In this document: one piece after another, positions 34,192 through 47,179 of the stretch
Numbering within the stretch: position 1 is the stretch's first letter
Layout: every line of letters starts with the position of its first letter
NCBI GenBank assembly: GCA_035772405.1
Contig: JAYKKM010000147.1
Coordinates: forward strand, 3,988,501 to 4,052,500
From: Chrysogorgia sp. JL179-B06
Lineage: Eukaryota; Cnidaria; Anthozoa; Scleralcyonacea; Chrysogorgiidae
Reading direction: 5' to 3'
Length of the DNA: 64,000 nucleotides
Made by a program: the position numbers and the translations under genes
Notes under the pieces: generated by a model
What the model saw: the letters and a program-made list of their open reading frames with translations, nothing else
Told to the model about the DNA's origin: nothing
Databases searched by the model: none

Positions 34192-35240
34192 TTAACGAAA
34201 TTGACGTAGCTTATGGTTGAAAACACACTTTCTTTTTGCTCATTTATAATAACAACAAAATGTGAACAAAACGTCAAAAGGAAGCATCTTATATGGTAGC
34301 ATATCTATCTGATATTTTCTTTTCAAAATATCCGAACCTGTGATTTAAGTTTCGCTCAGTCGACCACTTTAGCACTTATTTTGCTTATCAACCTGCTCTA
34401 TAGGTGTGCGAACATTCTGTAGAGCAGTTTTACTACAAACTTATCGGCTTAAAAAATCCTGATTACCTTAAACGAATGTTGCGCAGTAAATTTAATTGAT
34501 ATATTACTCAATGTAGAACAATAGTTGTGAAAGGGGAAATGTTTTACGCCCCTCGAAGATAATTAGTCCCCCCGCGAAACGCCAAACTGTGGTAAAGGGA
34601 ATGCATGGCCTCAGTCTTAATAGTTCCGTCTCAGCAAAATAATTTCGAAATGTTTACCTCAAACATGTCGAGTTAAAGCATTAATTACACTAAACGTATG
34701 TTCCGGCAGTAACAAATTAAATTTTCTATATTGCTCAATGTAGAAAAATAGTTGTGAATGGCGAAATGTGCAGTTACACCCCTGGCATGCAAAGCACAGG
34801 AAGCGAGAAGTTCCCGCGTTTAATCAAAACGGCAAATTTTAATAAAAAGAATGCATGGCCTCAGCCTTAACAGTTCCGTCTCAACAAAATAATTTCGAAT
34901 ATTCAGCTGTAATTATAGGGTAACTAGATCGCTTGGTCCCTATATTTCTACAGTACACTTAGGTTTTAGAGGTTTTGTTTTTGGTAATTCACATAATAAA
35001 ACCTGATGTTCGTTTCAAACAATTAATAAGACGAGAAGACTCATAGTGTGCATCAAGATATATCTTTATTAAGCATTGAAAAGAGGTTGAATTTTTAGCT
35101 ATCGTGAGTATTGTTCAAAAAAGTTTATAAAAATTAATAATGAGTTTAATTAAATTTAAGATTGAATTGAAATCAACATGACTAGTTCTATAAATTAAAG
35201 TTCAAAAGTGATAAGAATATAGTCTGGATTATAATACATC

Positions 35241-35663
35241 CTAACATCCAGTGGGTATGCAGTCAAAATCATACGGTGCTTTTTTAAACTCGTCGCAATC
35301 TATTCCTCCATCCTCGTTTATGTCCCCTTGTTTGAAAGTGTCTTGAAGCCCCGGTGCGTCCGTCTTCATTTCCAAGGTCTCTGCGAATTCTTCATGACTG
35401 ATTTTGCCATTATTGTCCTTGTCATACTTGGCAAAGTCACACGGAAAGCCACCGTCGTCATTTTCGATTTCAGGCGCGACCGATCGTTTTCGCCCGCAAA
35501 ATTGAGTTGTGTAACAATAACGCACTGTGAAATATTGATAACGTCCACAACAGGGAACGTAAACGAGATGAAGAGAGAACCGGCAGACGCGGTAAGTGTA
35601 CGCCGCCTCCGAACTGCTGATTATCGCACCCAGTACCAGTAATGTGAATAGTGCTAGCTTCAT
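35241..35663 (-). CDS. Secreted Cys-rich peptide precursor with two EF-hands, copy 5
   Basis: 140 residues, differing from copy 1 only by Val55Phe, next to the last Cys of the N-terminal peptide. Both EF-hand loops and GRKR are intact. The acceptor is followed by the same exon 2 start (35675). AATAAA at 35065-35070. Confidence 0.82.
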   Translation of the reverse strand: MKLALFTLLVLGAIISSSEAAYTYRVCRFSLHLVYVPCCGRYQYFTVRYCYTTQFCGRKRSVAPEIENDDGGFPCDFAKYDKDNNGKISHEEFAETLEMKTDAPGLQDTFKQGDINEDGGIDCDEFKKAPYDFDCIPTGC

Positions 35664-36140
35664 ATTTCTTCTTTCCTGTATTGAAAAAGCAGGAGATAGA
35701 TCATATAAATTCATAGTTTCATTAGCAGGTCAAACTGTTTAGTAAATTCATGTTCTTATATGTAAACCTGAACAGCATAGGCAGTGTGCTACCAAAGTAT
35801 GAAAACAAGAAAGGTATATATAGTAAACTCCCAATGAGACACTAACGTTTAGAGCGAAGGCCCTTCAGCTTCGTCAGAGCATGGTTATTGTGCCCCTTCA
35901 TTTTCAGACATATTTGTAAAGATCATATCCTAGTTATTTCACCTGCTGAATTTACGAGCATGCATGGAAAGTTACCCTTTTCGACTGTCTTTATACAAGG
36001 TTATACGGCCACCATTATATACAAGCATGTTCTCAACGGCTATATACGGCCACCATTAATCAAGATTAGAATGTTCTATACGTTTACAATACGTACCTAA
36101 AATGAACAGGTTTTGTGATTGGCTAATTAGTAATTACTTC

Positions 36141-36312
36141 AATTTGACAAGTGTTCAATTTGTAACTTAAACACAAGCAAACAAATAGGTCGTTTAGGAG
36201 GGCTGGCCCTCTATGAACGCAAACAAATTTTTACAAGGAATTACGCTGAGACGCGGGATCTCGGCAAAGTGGGCTAGCCCTACCGAGAGGGATGGATCTC
36301 CTCCTTATAAAC
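36141..36312. mobile_element. Internally deleted intronic MITE, unit 5
   Basis: Keeps the GACAAGTGTTCAATTTGTAAC segment and the right end (CTCCTTATAAACACCCCC) but has lost the left end and much of the middle. Confidence 0.6.
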
Positions 36313-37094
36313 ACCCCCTATAGAGGGCCTTATTAGAAAAAAGAAAAGAGAAACCCTAGACCGGGGGGGTTAGGGTTTTAGGATGAAACTCTTTGCATGA
36401 GGGGTTATGGTATAGGATTAAATCTAGGCAAAGGTAAGTTAGGATTAGGTTTACGACTATAGGTTTACGATTAGGGTTAGGTTAGTATATATTCTAAGAT
36501 TGTATATATATTCTAACACTCGAAATTTTCCTTCACCCTAAATCCTTAGAACATGCAGTTTAATCGAGTGAAATGCCAAATATTACTTGTATAATTTGAC
36601 ATCGAAACGTTAGTGTATGTTTTTTCTATCGTTTAGTTATTTCCGATATTCGTCCGAAGATTAACATGTAGTAGGAAACCAATGAAAAACAAATTTGAAG
36701 AAGTCTTTAGAAGTAAGGTTTATTGACGATTGTATTGAATCACCGTAAAGCATTTTGCTTTACGTTGTTCACTATCATTTCGTCGTTTTTGGATCAATTT
36801 TATCGTTTGTGTGGCAGGCGAAAATGTTTAGTTATTTTTTGTTCAGTGATGTAGAGTGGACATTCAATACATAATCAATAATTATTGTACACCGTTTTCA
36901 CATCAGATAGCGAGAATTATCAAGGCCTCTTTTTATGTTATCCCACATTCACAACCTCGATCTTGATAATTCGCATGGCATCATCTGAAAACCAAGTCCA
37001 TGTGTGCAGTAGCATGACAACTATATAACCATGCATGTAAAACTCTGAGATAATTTGAGGAATGTTAAATGATAAGTTTAAAACATTTGAAAAA

Positions 37095-37225
37095 ACTTAC
37101 GTTCAACTGAAATAAGAATACTGTGAGTAACTTTCAATTGTCTTGAGATGATAAACGTTGAGATGATAAACGTTGATAGGACTTGGCAGTTTGATTCCAG
37201 GTACGCAAGGGACTTGCTTTTATAC
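37095..37225 (-). promoter_or_regulatory. TATA box, exon 1 and splice donor, copy 5
   Basis: TATA core 37218-37224, donor 37095-37100. The intron is about 1.4 kb. Confidence 0.68.
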
Positions 37226-38548
37226 TTTACAGTCCGTTCCTGGAAAACAATTAATTTCCTTGTATTTTCAAATTAAAACTATGGGTGTGTTATGTTTCTC
37301 ACATAAACAAAAATATTCTAAATTATGTTGTTGAGACGGAACTATTAAGCTTAGGCCATGCATTTATTTCTTTATCAAAGTTTGGCATTTTTATTAAACG
37401 CGGGGGAACTTCTCGACTTCCTGTGCTTTCCCAGGGGTGTAACACGTTTCGCCCCTCACAACTATTTTTTCTACTTTGAGCAATATAGAAAATTTAATTT
37501 ATTACTGTCGGAACATTTAGTGTGATGGATGTTTTAAGTCGACATGTTTCCGGTAAAAACCGCGCTGAAACTATTTTATATGACAAATGTTCGCAAATCT
37601 ATAGAGCAAGTTGATAAACAAAATAAGTGTTACAGTGGTCGAGTGAACAGAACTTAAATTATTTCGGATATTTTGAGAAGTAAAGCTCAGATAGATATGC
37701 TATAGCACAAGATGCTTTCGTTTGACATTTTTTCAAATGTAGGTATTATGATGAATATAAAGTAAAAGGAAATTGTGTTTTTAACCATAAACTACGTCAA
37801 TTTCATCAAAGGACAATATCAATAATGTAGCTTGAACTATATACATGAGGCATAAAGAACATTTGATTATCTAAATAGTTATCCCATAGAGATCTTTGAG
37901 ATGGTATTTTGAGTAACGGCAGATAACAAGATCGAATATAGACTAATAGTAAATAATTATAGCTGAAGCTATTGTGTAAATAAACAAAACACGATTCATT
38001 AACAAAACACGATTCTCCTGTAACAGCACTCGCGTTTTTTTTTCTACTCATGACATCATAATGACGTCAAAGAACCTTGAGCAAACAACTTCGAGAACAT
38101 TATTGAAAACAATTACATGCGATGTAGCCTCTGTTTATAATAAATTGTAAGTAATTTTATTTAAGAATTTTCAAATAACACATGATAGCATCAGACATGA
38201 ACTATATATATAGCTATAACTATTTTAAGCCACATTTTATCTTGTATTTTAGTATAGTATAGTATATAGCATTTTATCTGTTTACTTATTTTATTTTATT
38301 TTATTTAACTTAAATTGTGTTTTTAAAATTATTAAAAAGCTAAATACATTGACCATTTTCAATAAAGGTTTTTCTTAAAACAATCATGTTTTTTTTCGAA
38401 CATTGTTATTTGTTATGTATATTTTGTTATGAACATTGTCAGCATATTAGTCAATATGCATATTGTCGTACTGGCGAAATTTTACAAGAGGCTTATCACT
38501 GATTCCCAGAATGATGTACAAACATGATGTTAGGGACCTCAAGATCGT

Positions 38549-38690
38549 TAAGATGATGGCGGTTGAAAAATAATATAAATTTTAGCATCTAAAAGAAGTC
38601 ATGGTTAGTTGAATTCGCTAAGATGATGGCGGTTGAAAAATAATAATATAAATTTTAGCATCTAAAAAAAGTCATGGTTAGTTGACTCCC
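38549..38690 (+). repeat. Private 70-bp tandem duplication in unit 5
   Basis: The TAAGATGATGGCGG...GTCATGGTTAGTTGA segment occurs twice with a 70-bp period; all other units have it once. Confidence 0.85.
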
Positions 38691-39336
38691 GTATTTTATT
38701 CTTGAAGCTTGTTTTATGACTTCCAAAACACTTCAATACTGTTAAAACAATTGCAGTGTCTTTTTCTAAAGCAATCTTAAGGAACAGCTCACAACTCTCT
38801 GTGAGTTCACGTCGTCCTGAAGATGTGACAATGCTCAGAGTTGCGTTGTAAACAGAACGACGACGGTGTCGAGAATACTCTTAGGACTAAAATAATTATT
38901 CATTCTCTTTGTTTTGCAATGAATAATTATTTTGTTTTAATGACGTGATCGTTGAGGTTATCGTTTTGGAACAACGTGGAAGTGATGTAGGTTTTTGAGA
39001 AAAACAGATGATTGGAGAATAATTATTTATGACACGACCATTTTTGCAAAAAAGTGCGCACACAATTAGGACAATTATATGCATACGTCTCGGTCATCTG
39101 CGATGCACTGTTTAAAAGGACTGGGACGATGTGGACGACTATATGAGAACCATCCTTAATTAGCGAGTAACTAAAGACACCTTTATAGCTGAAGGTATTG
39201 TGTCGGCTATCACAATTATCATTTATCATAACATTATGTGTCTTTAATTGGGATTGAATCATGTTGAGAATATCATGGGAGTAATGGTATCAATTATATT
39301 TAAAAAATGTTTTAGAATAATGACCACTAACAACAT

Positions 39337-39932
39337 TTAGTATAATTTCTGAGCTTAAACGAGTTCTGATTGGCTGACTGGCCAGTAAATCTGAGACGAT
39401 AGTCACCGGGTAGCGCGGTGACTATCACTTCACTAGAAATCATACTTGAAAAAGTGTTTTTTGTAACCAGACTATATTTATTAGTTCCAGTCCCCTCGGA
39501 ATCGTCATTTTGATGTATGGTTTCTAAAGCATGACGAATTTTATTTCAAAATGGCGACTATATTATAACGAAAAAATCGTCGAAAAGGCTAAAAAACGTA
39601 GCATAAAGACATTGTATATATCATATTTCTCTCAAGATAGAACTGTCTAAGGGTAAGGAAGTTGTTTATCGTATAATTATTTGTATTTTTACGTCCGTTT
39701 TGATCGTTAGTGTGTTTTTGAAAACTGTCAAGCGTGAAGAAAACATCGAGCATAACACAGTTCACACTGTCTGTTTAAAACTTCTCAATTGAATATTCAG
39801 TTCAAGCCTGAAATTATACTAAAACAATTAGTCACCTCAGTCTCGGTGATTATCGTTATATTTACCTCGCCGCTTCGCGACTCGGTAAATATTCAACGAT
39901 AGTCACCTCGACTTCAGTGACTAATTGTTAAA
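39337..39932. mobile_element. Insertion unique to unit 6: inverted-repeat element plus 107-bp palindrome
   Basis: Other units read directly CAACATATAGTTATTATTGG or CAACCTATAG... across this point. The left end TTAGTATAATTTC pairs with GAAATTATACTAA ending at 39822. The remaining 39823-39929 is itself a palindrome (AACAATTAGTCAC ... GTGACTAATTGTT) with CGCCGCTTCGCG near its apex. A similar GATAGTCACC motif occurs near the left end. There is no ORF of note. The exact target duplication is unclear. Confidence 0.65.
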
Positions 39933-41119
39933 TAGTTATTATTGGCATGTATAACTTGAAATTATAGAGATTCTTATTCGTGCAAACTGGAAGTTTCTGC
40001 AATGGCCGCTCTTTCATGTCAACCTATATTGTCTTATATAAGCAGACAAAACAAACTGTGAATTTGTAAAATGTTTTCATAGGTTTAACCAATTAAGATA
40101 CGATAACCAATTAAGCTTCAGTTAATAGAACCTGACCAAATTGTTGATCAATGTAAGCACAATGGCTCTGATAAACAAAACAAGCAGTCTAATAGTAGTA
40201 AAAAAGTAAGCAAAGTGAAAAGCTGGTAAACTGGCAAGTGAAAAGGTGTTATCCTGCGATAACACGCGTTATTGTGTATCTGTAGCTAGTCTTTGAATCT
40301 TCAACAGCATAAGCGAAACCACAGTTGCCCAAGCTCGTTGTGTGGTAACTCTGTGTTTATATGGGAATTTATTTGATTTGTCAAAATTAGAGGATATTTT
40401 CATCTATTAATTGCAGTTAATGAAACAATGTGTAGTTATATCTACTATAAAGTGTATGTGTGATCAGTGTCTGTTCGGTAATATTTAGGACATTTACAGC
40501 GAAAATATAATGGCCATATATAACCATATATTAAATGTGTTAATATCGAAAAATTATACTAAGACTATTCAACAAAATAAACATTTATAAATCTTGTTGT
40601 TCTACCTATACATGTTTATTGTATCGGTATGTTCGTCCTTGTAAAACTTGGCACCATTCTGTTCATTATACTTCAAACCCGTTTGTGATATGTAGGTTTG
40701 AAGTATAATGAACAGAATATAGGATAGCATGCAATATAGCTTCATGTGTGGCATGCTATGCACGAAGATGTTTAGCTAAAGCTTCGTGTATCACGGCATG
40801 CTATTTACAATCTGCATGGAAATTCCTAAATAAAATTATTTACAACTTATTTTAAACAGGCTACATTGCATGCAATTGTTAGGCTTTAGGAAGTTGTTTC
40901 ATCAAGGTTCTTTGACGTCATATCAGTAGAAACAAAACGCGAGTGCACAATAGCTTCAGCTGTAACACTATTTAGTATTAGTCTTTATTATACAGATGGG
41001 AGTGTTTTACTAAGAAATATGCAGTGACATATTTTCCATATCCTCACTAATGAAGATATCGATCACATGATTAAACATTTTCCCACCTTTTGCATTGAAT
41101 CTATATAATAAAAAGAAAA

Positions 41120-41620
41120 TTACAAAGTGGCTTGAAGATATGAATTTTATGTTCTCGTAGTAAAAACAATATTTTACTCATTCACTACGCTCATTTGTAA
41201 AATATTGTTTTCACCACTCGAAGATAAAATTCATATCTTCGCACCACCGTGTAATATTGGGCTTCTAGTGGTCAGGGCCACTGCCTCCCACCTCTGCGGC
41301 CAAGAGTTCGAATGCTGAGCTCGGACATTTGATCGCACGTGGAAAGAGTTGGTCAACACTCTGCCGAAAGTCGTGGGTTTTCTCCGGGTTCTCCGGTTTC
41401 CTCCCACAGGGAAGTTGTCAGGGCGGGTTACGATAAATAGTTAGGAAAACTAATGATGATAAAAACTGTAAACATAAATAGCTAGGGTTGATTGATTGGG
41501 GGTATTGGGTACTAGGTACTGAATGTCATAGAATAAATTGTCGATGTTGTAAAGCACATTTGATCATATACACAATTGTTAATTTGCACTATATAAATAG
41601 TAAACATTATTATTATTATA
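41120..41620 (+). mobile_element. Palindromic MITE plus SINE, unit 6
   Basis: MITE 41120-41254; SINE about 41259-41620. This is the most complete SINE head, with TAGTGGTCAGGGC as box-A-like and AGAGTTCGAATGC as box-B-like sequence. Confidence 0.72.
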
Positions 41621-41727
41621 TTTGATCTTGTTATCGGCCGTTATTCAGAATACCATCTCAAAGACCTGTATGGATAAATTTGTATGATTCAATATCACCT
41701 CATTGAAAAGGCATTAATGTTCTTTAA

Positions 41728-42261
41728 AGTGCCCCTGTGATCAAATTTTTGGTATCCCTAATTTTTACATATTTATAAAGTGTATGGTGTTCTTACTTAA
41801 CTTGCCAAATTTCAAGCAATTGCGAGCATGGGAAGTTGCCTTTTCATACTGTTTTTATACGAGATTATACGGCCACCATTACTCGAACATGTTCCGGACG
41901 CTTAGATTGCGATTAGAGGAAGTGACGTCAAAGACGCAACACGTGGCTATAGTTGTGTATGAATATAAAGATATACTTGGGGAAAACTTTCTATTGTAAC
42001 TTGTCGTATAATTACCATTAAGCTTTGTCACGTGTTGAGTCTCTGACGTCACATTACATACACTGCTGTGGAATCGCTGGCTCGTCTGGAACAAGTTTTG
42101 AGCAATGGCGGACAAAATTTGGGCTTCTTTGGAAGTTAAATTTCTGCTGTTAGAATGTTTTTGTTCATTTTTTTGGCAAATGCGAACATTTATTAACCTA
42201 AAATGATGTTCTTTAACAAAAAAATGCCAGGAAACATGTGATATTTTGTCGCAGTGGCACT
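41728..42261. mobile_element. TTAA MITE (532-bp family), unit 6
   Basis: Flanked by TTAA at 41724-41727 and 42262-42265. Confidence 0.85.
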
Positions 42262-43313
42262 TTAACGAAATTGACGTAGCTTATGGTTGAAAACACACTT
42301 TCTTTTTGCTCATTTATAATAACAACAAAATGTGAACAAAACGTCAAAAGGAAGCATCTTATATGGTAGCATATCTATCTGATATTTTCTTTTCAAAATA
42401 TCCGAACCTGTAATTTAAGTTTCGCTCAGTCGACCACTTTAGCACTTATTTTGCTTATCAACCTGCTCTATAGGTGTGCGAACATTCTGTAGAGCAGTTT
42501 TACTACAAACTTATCGGCTTAAAAAATCCTGATTACCTTAAACGAATGTTGCGCAGTAAATTAAATTGATATATTACTCAATGTAGAACAATAGTTGTGA
42601 AAGGGGAAATGTTTTACGCCCCTGGAAGATAATTATTCCCCCCGCGAAACGCTAAACTTTGGTAAAGGGAATGCATGGCCTCAGTCTTAATAGTTCCGTC
42701 TCAGCAAAATAATTTCGAAATTTTTACCTCAAACATGTCGAGTTAAAGCATTAATTACACTAAACGTATGTTCCGGCAGTAATAAATTAAATTTTCTATA
42801 TTGCTCAATGTAGAAAAATAGTTGTGAATGGCGAAATGTGCAGTTACACCCCTGGCAAAGCACACGAAGCGAGAAGTTCCCCCGCGTTTAATCAAAACGT
42901 CAAATTTTAATAAAAATAATGCATGGCCTCAGCCTTAACAGTTCCGTCTCAACAAAATAATTTCGAATATTCAGCTGTAATTATAGGGTAACTAGATCGC
43001 TTGGTCCCTATATTTCTACAGTACACTTAGGTTTTAGAGGTTTTGTTTTTGGTAATTCACATAATAAAACCTGATGTTCAAGGTTTCAAACAATTAATAA
43101 GACGAGAGAGAAGACTCATAGTGTGCATCAAGATATATCTTTATTAAGCATTGAAAATAGGTTGAATTTTTAACTATCGTGAGTATTGTTGATAAAAGTT
43201 TATAAAAATTAATAATGAGTTTAATTAAATTATAAGATTGAATTGAAATCAACACTAGTTCTATAAATTAAAGTTCAAAAGTGATAAGAATATAGTCTGG
43301 ATTATAATACATC

Positions 43314-43736
43314 CTAACATCCAGTGGGTATGCAATCAAAATCATACGGTGCTTTTTTAAACTCGTCGCAATCTATTCCTCCATCTTCATTTATGTCCCC
43401 TTGTTTGAAAGTGTCTTGAAGCCCCGGTGCGTCCGTCTTCATTTCCAAGGTCTCTGCGAATTCTTCATGACTGATTTTGCCATTATTGTCCTTGTCATAC
43501 TTGGCAAAGTCACACGGAAAGCCACCGTCGTCATTTTCGATTTCAGGCGCGACCGATCGTTTTCGCCCGCAAACTTGAGTTGTGTAACAATAACGCACTG
43601 TGAAATATTGATAACGTCCACAACAGGGAACGTAAACGAGATGAAGAGAGAACCTGCAGACGCGGTAAGTGTACGCCGCCTCCGAACTGCTGATTATCGC
43701 ACCCAGAACCAGTAATGTGAATAGTGCTAGCTTCAT
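43314..43736 (-). CDS. Secreted Cys-rich peptide precursor with two EF-hands, copy 6
   Basis: The 140-residue product is identical to copy 1, although the surrounding unit is closer to units 2 and 4. The 3' flank shares GACGAGAGAGAAG and GTTGATAAAAG with copy 1 only. AATAAA at 43140-43145. It is the last complete gene in the window. Confidence 0.82.
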   Translation of the reverse strand: MKLALFTLLVLGAIISSSEAAYTYRVCRFSLHLVYVPCCGRYQYFTVRYCYTTQVCGRKRSVAPEIENDDGGFPCDFAKYDKDNNGKISHEEFAETLEMKTDAPGLQDTFKQGDINEDGGIDCDEFKKAPYDFDCIPTGC

Positions 43737-43989
43737 ACTTCTTCTTTCCTGTATTGAAAAAGCAGGAAATAGATCATAAAAATTCATAGTTTCATTAGCA
43801 GGTCAAACTGTTTAGTAAATTCATGTTCTTATATGTAAACCTGATTATACACACTGTAATCAAAGTATGAAAACAAGAAAGGTATATATAGTAAACTGGC
43901 AAAACGAAGCCTCAACGAGACACTAACGTTTAGAGCGAAGGCCCTTCAGCTTCGTCAGAGCATGGTTATTGTGCCCCTGTATTTTCAGA

Positions 43990-44263
43990 CTTTAAACTTT
44001 GTCACTTCCATGGAGCTTTTATTTCCCAGCCCTCTTCAGTGCGTTTATATGAAAAATTTCCAACCCTCCTAGGCGAGATCTTGGGTTGACAATAGCGACA
44101 TCTCGCAAAGGAGGGCTGATCGAGGGACCGGAGATAAGACCCTGGCCCTCTTGTCATGTGCATGAACGCAAACAAATGTTTACTAGGAATTACGCTGAGA
44201 CGTGGGATCTTGGTAAAGAGGGCTAGCCCGCGGGGATGGACCTCCTCCATATAAACAACCCCT
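43990..44263. mobile_element. Truncated intronic MITE, unit 6
   Basis: Right-half remnant of the same shape as units 2 and 4, followed by a 13-G run near 44298-44310. Confidence 0.6.
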
Positions 44264-44934
44264 AAGAGGACCTTAGAGGATGGAGAAACCCTTGATCGGG
44301 GGGGGGGGGGTCTAGGGGGTTATGGTATAGGATTAAATCGAGGCAAAGGACGTTAGGATTAGGTTTACGGTTTATGATTAGGGTTACAATTAGGGTTAGG
44401 TTAGTATATATTCTAAGATTGTATATATTCTAACACTCGAAATTTTCCTTCACCATAAATCCTTAGAACATGCAGTTTAATCGAGTGAAATACCAAATAT
44501 TACTTGTATAGTTTGACATCGAAACGTTAGTGTATGTTTTTTCTATCGTTTAGTTATTTCCGATATTCGTACGAAGATGAACATGTAGTAGGAAAACAAT
44601 GAAAAACAAATTTGAAGAAGTCTTTAGAAGTAAGGTTTATTGACGATTGTATTGAATCACAATTTTGTCGTTTGTGTGGCTGATGTAGAGTAGACATTGA
44701 ATACATAATCAATAAGTATTGTACGCCGTTTTCACATCAGATAGCGAGAATTATCAAGGCCTCTTTTTATGTTATCCCACATTCACAATCTCGATCTTGC
44801 AATAATTCGCATAGCCTCATGTGAAAACCAAGTCCTGCATGTGTGCAGTATGACAACTATATATATAACCATGCATGTAAAACTGTGAGATAATTTGAGG
44901 AATGTTAACTGATAAGTTTAAAACATTTGAAAAA

Positions 44935-45065
44935 ACTTACGTTCAACTGAAATAAGAATACTGTCAGTAACTTTCAATTGTCTTGAGATGATAAACGTTG
45001 AGATGATAAACGTTGACAGGACTTGGCAGTTTGATTCCAGGTACGCAAGGGACTTGCTTTTATAC
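44935..45065 (-). promoter_or_regulatory. TATA box, exon 1 and splice donor, copy 6
   Basis: TATA core 45058-45064, donor 44935-44940. The intron is about 1.2 kb. Confidence 0.68.
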
Positions 45066-47000
45066 TTTACAGTCCGTTCCTGGAAAACAATTAATTTCTT
45101 TGTATATTCAAATTAAAACTATGGGTGTGTTATGTTTCTCACATGAACAAAAATATTCGAAATTATTTTGTTGAGACGGAACTATTAAGCTGAGGCCATG
45201 CATTTATTTCTTTATCAAAGTTTGGCATTTTGATCAAACGCGGGGGAACTTCTCGACTTCCTGTGCTTTGCCAGGGTTTCGCCATTTAAACTATTTTTTC
45301 TACATTGAGCAATATAGAAAATTTAATTTATTACTGTCGGAACATTTAGTGTGATGCATGTTTTAAGTCGACATGTTTCAGGTAAAAAGCGCGCTGAAAC
45401 TATTTTATATGACAAAATGTTCGCAAATATATAGAGCAAGTTGATAAATAAAATAAGTGTCAAAGTGGTCGAGTGAACAGAACTTAAATTATTTCGGATA
45501 TATTTTGAGAAGTAAAGATCAGATAGATATGCTATAGCACAAGATGCTTTCATTTGACATTTTTTCAAATGTTGCGGTATTATGATGAATATAAAGCAAA
45601 AGGAAATTGTGTTTTTAACCATAAACTACGTCAATTTCATCGAAGTACAATATCAATAATGTAGCTTGAACTATATATATATATGAGGCATTGATTATCT
45701 ATAATTATTAAGTAGATATCTAAATTTCAATACAAATAGTTATCCCATACAGATCTTTGAGATGGTATTTTGAGTAACGGCAGATAATAAGATCGAATAT
45801 AGACTAATAGTAAATAGTTATAGCTGAAGCTATTGTGCAAATAAACAAAACACGATTCATTAACAAAACACGATTGTCCTGTAACAGCACTCGCGTTTTT
45901 GGTTCTACTCATGACATCATAATGACGTCAAAGGACCTTGAGCAGACAACTTCGAGAACCTTATTGAAAACAATTACATGCGATGTAGCCTCTGTTTATA
46001 ATAAATTGTAAGTAATTTTATTTAAGAATTTTCAAATAACACATGATAGCATCAGACATGAACTATATATATAGCTATAACTATTTTAACCCACATTTTC
46101 TCTTGTATTTTAGTATAATATAGTATAGTATAGTATATAGAATTTTATCTGTTTATATTACTTATTTTATTTTATTTAACTTAAATTGTGTTTTTAAAAT
46201 TATTTGTAATAGCTAAATACATTGACCCTTTTCAATAAAGTTTTTTCTTAAAACAATAAAGTTTTTTTTCGAACATTGTTATTTGTTATGTATATTTTGT
46301 TATGAACATTGTTATTTTGTTATGAACATTTCAATATGCATATTGTCGTACTGGCGAAATTTTACAAGAGGCTGAACAGTGCTTGCCAGAATGACGTTCA
46401 AACATGATGTTATAGGGACCTCAAGATCGTTAAGATGATGGCGGTTAAAAAATAATAGAAATTTTGGCATCTAAAAGAAGTCATGGTTAGTTGACTACGG
46501 TATTTTATTCTTGAAGCTTGTTTTATGACTTCCAAAACACTTCAATACTGTTAAAACAATTGCAGTGTCTTTTTCTAAAGCAATCTTAAGGAACAGCTCT
46601 CAACTCTCTGTGAGTTCACGTCGTCCTGAAGATGTGACAATGCTCAGAGTTGCGTTGTAAACAGAACGACGACGGTGTCGAGAATACTCTTAGGACTAAA
46701 AGAATTATTCATTCTCTTTGTTTTGCATGAATAATTATTTTGTTTTGAATGACGTCATCGTTAAGGTTATCGCGCTGGAACAACTTGGAAGTGATGTAGG
46801 TTTTTGAGAAAATCAGATGATTGGAAAATAATTATTTATGACACGACTATTTTTGCAAATAAGTGCGCCCACAATTAGGACAATTATATGCATATAATCG
46901 TTTCGGTCATCTGCGATGCACAGTTTAAAAGGACTGGGACGATGTGGACGACTATATGAGAATCTTCCTTAATTAGCGAGTAACTAAAGACACCTTTATA

Positions 47001-47179
47001 GACCTCTTTCATAATGGCGCCCAAATTAAATATTCTTTTATATTCATTTAAATTAGCCTTTCTGACCTCGTTCGTGTGTCTGTAATTCCAAAGAATCGTC
47101 GCTTTGTAACGAGGCCAGATAGGCTAATTTGCATGCATATAAAAGAATATTTAAACTGGCCGCCATTATGAAAGAGGTC
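47001..47179. mobile_element. 179-bp MITE with TATA target duplication
   Basis: The ends GACCTCTTTCATAATGGCG and CGCCATTATGAAAGAGGTC are perfect inverted repeats of 19 bp, and the inverted homology continues inward (AAATATTCTTTTATAT with ATATAAAAGAATATTT). TATA is duplicated at 46997-47000 and 47180-47183. Units 1-6 show the empty site CTTTATAGCTG. No coding capacity. Confidence 0.9.

Larger units (their letters stand above)
31376..38792. repeat. Tandem unit 5 (7.4 kb)
   Basis: Singleton unit, not part of the 15.68 kb duplication. Arms run at about 32798-34902 and 37312-38180. It lacks the 505 bp MITE, has a SINE whose head is deleted, and has an intronic MITE reduced to about 170 bp. It carries a private 70-bp tandem duplication near its right end. 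Confidence 0.92.
38793..46601. repeat. Tandem unit 6 (7.8 kb)
   Basis: Arms run at about 40819-42972 and 45155-46042. It is lengthened by an insertion of about 590 bp at 39337-39932 and otherwise close to the unit 2/4 type in its intron and right arm. The stretch 39932-40650 and the last 0.5 kb show no convincing gene. Confidence 0.92.
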
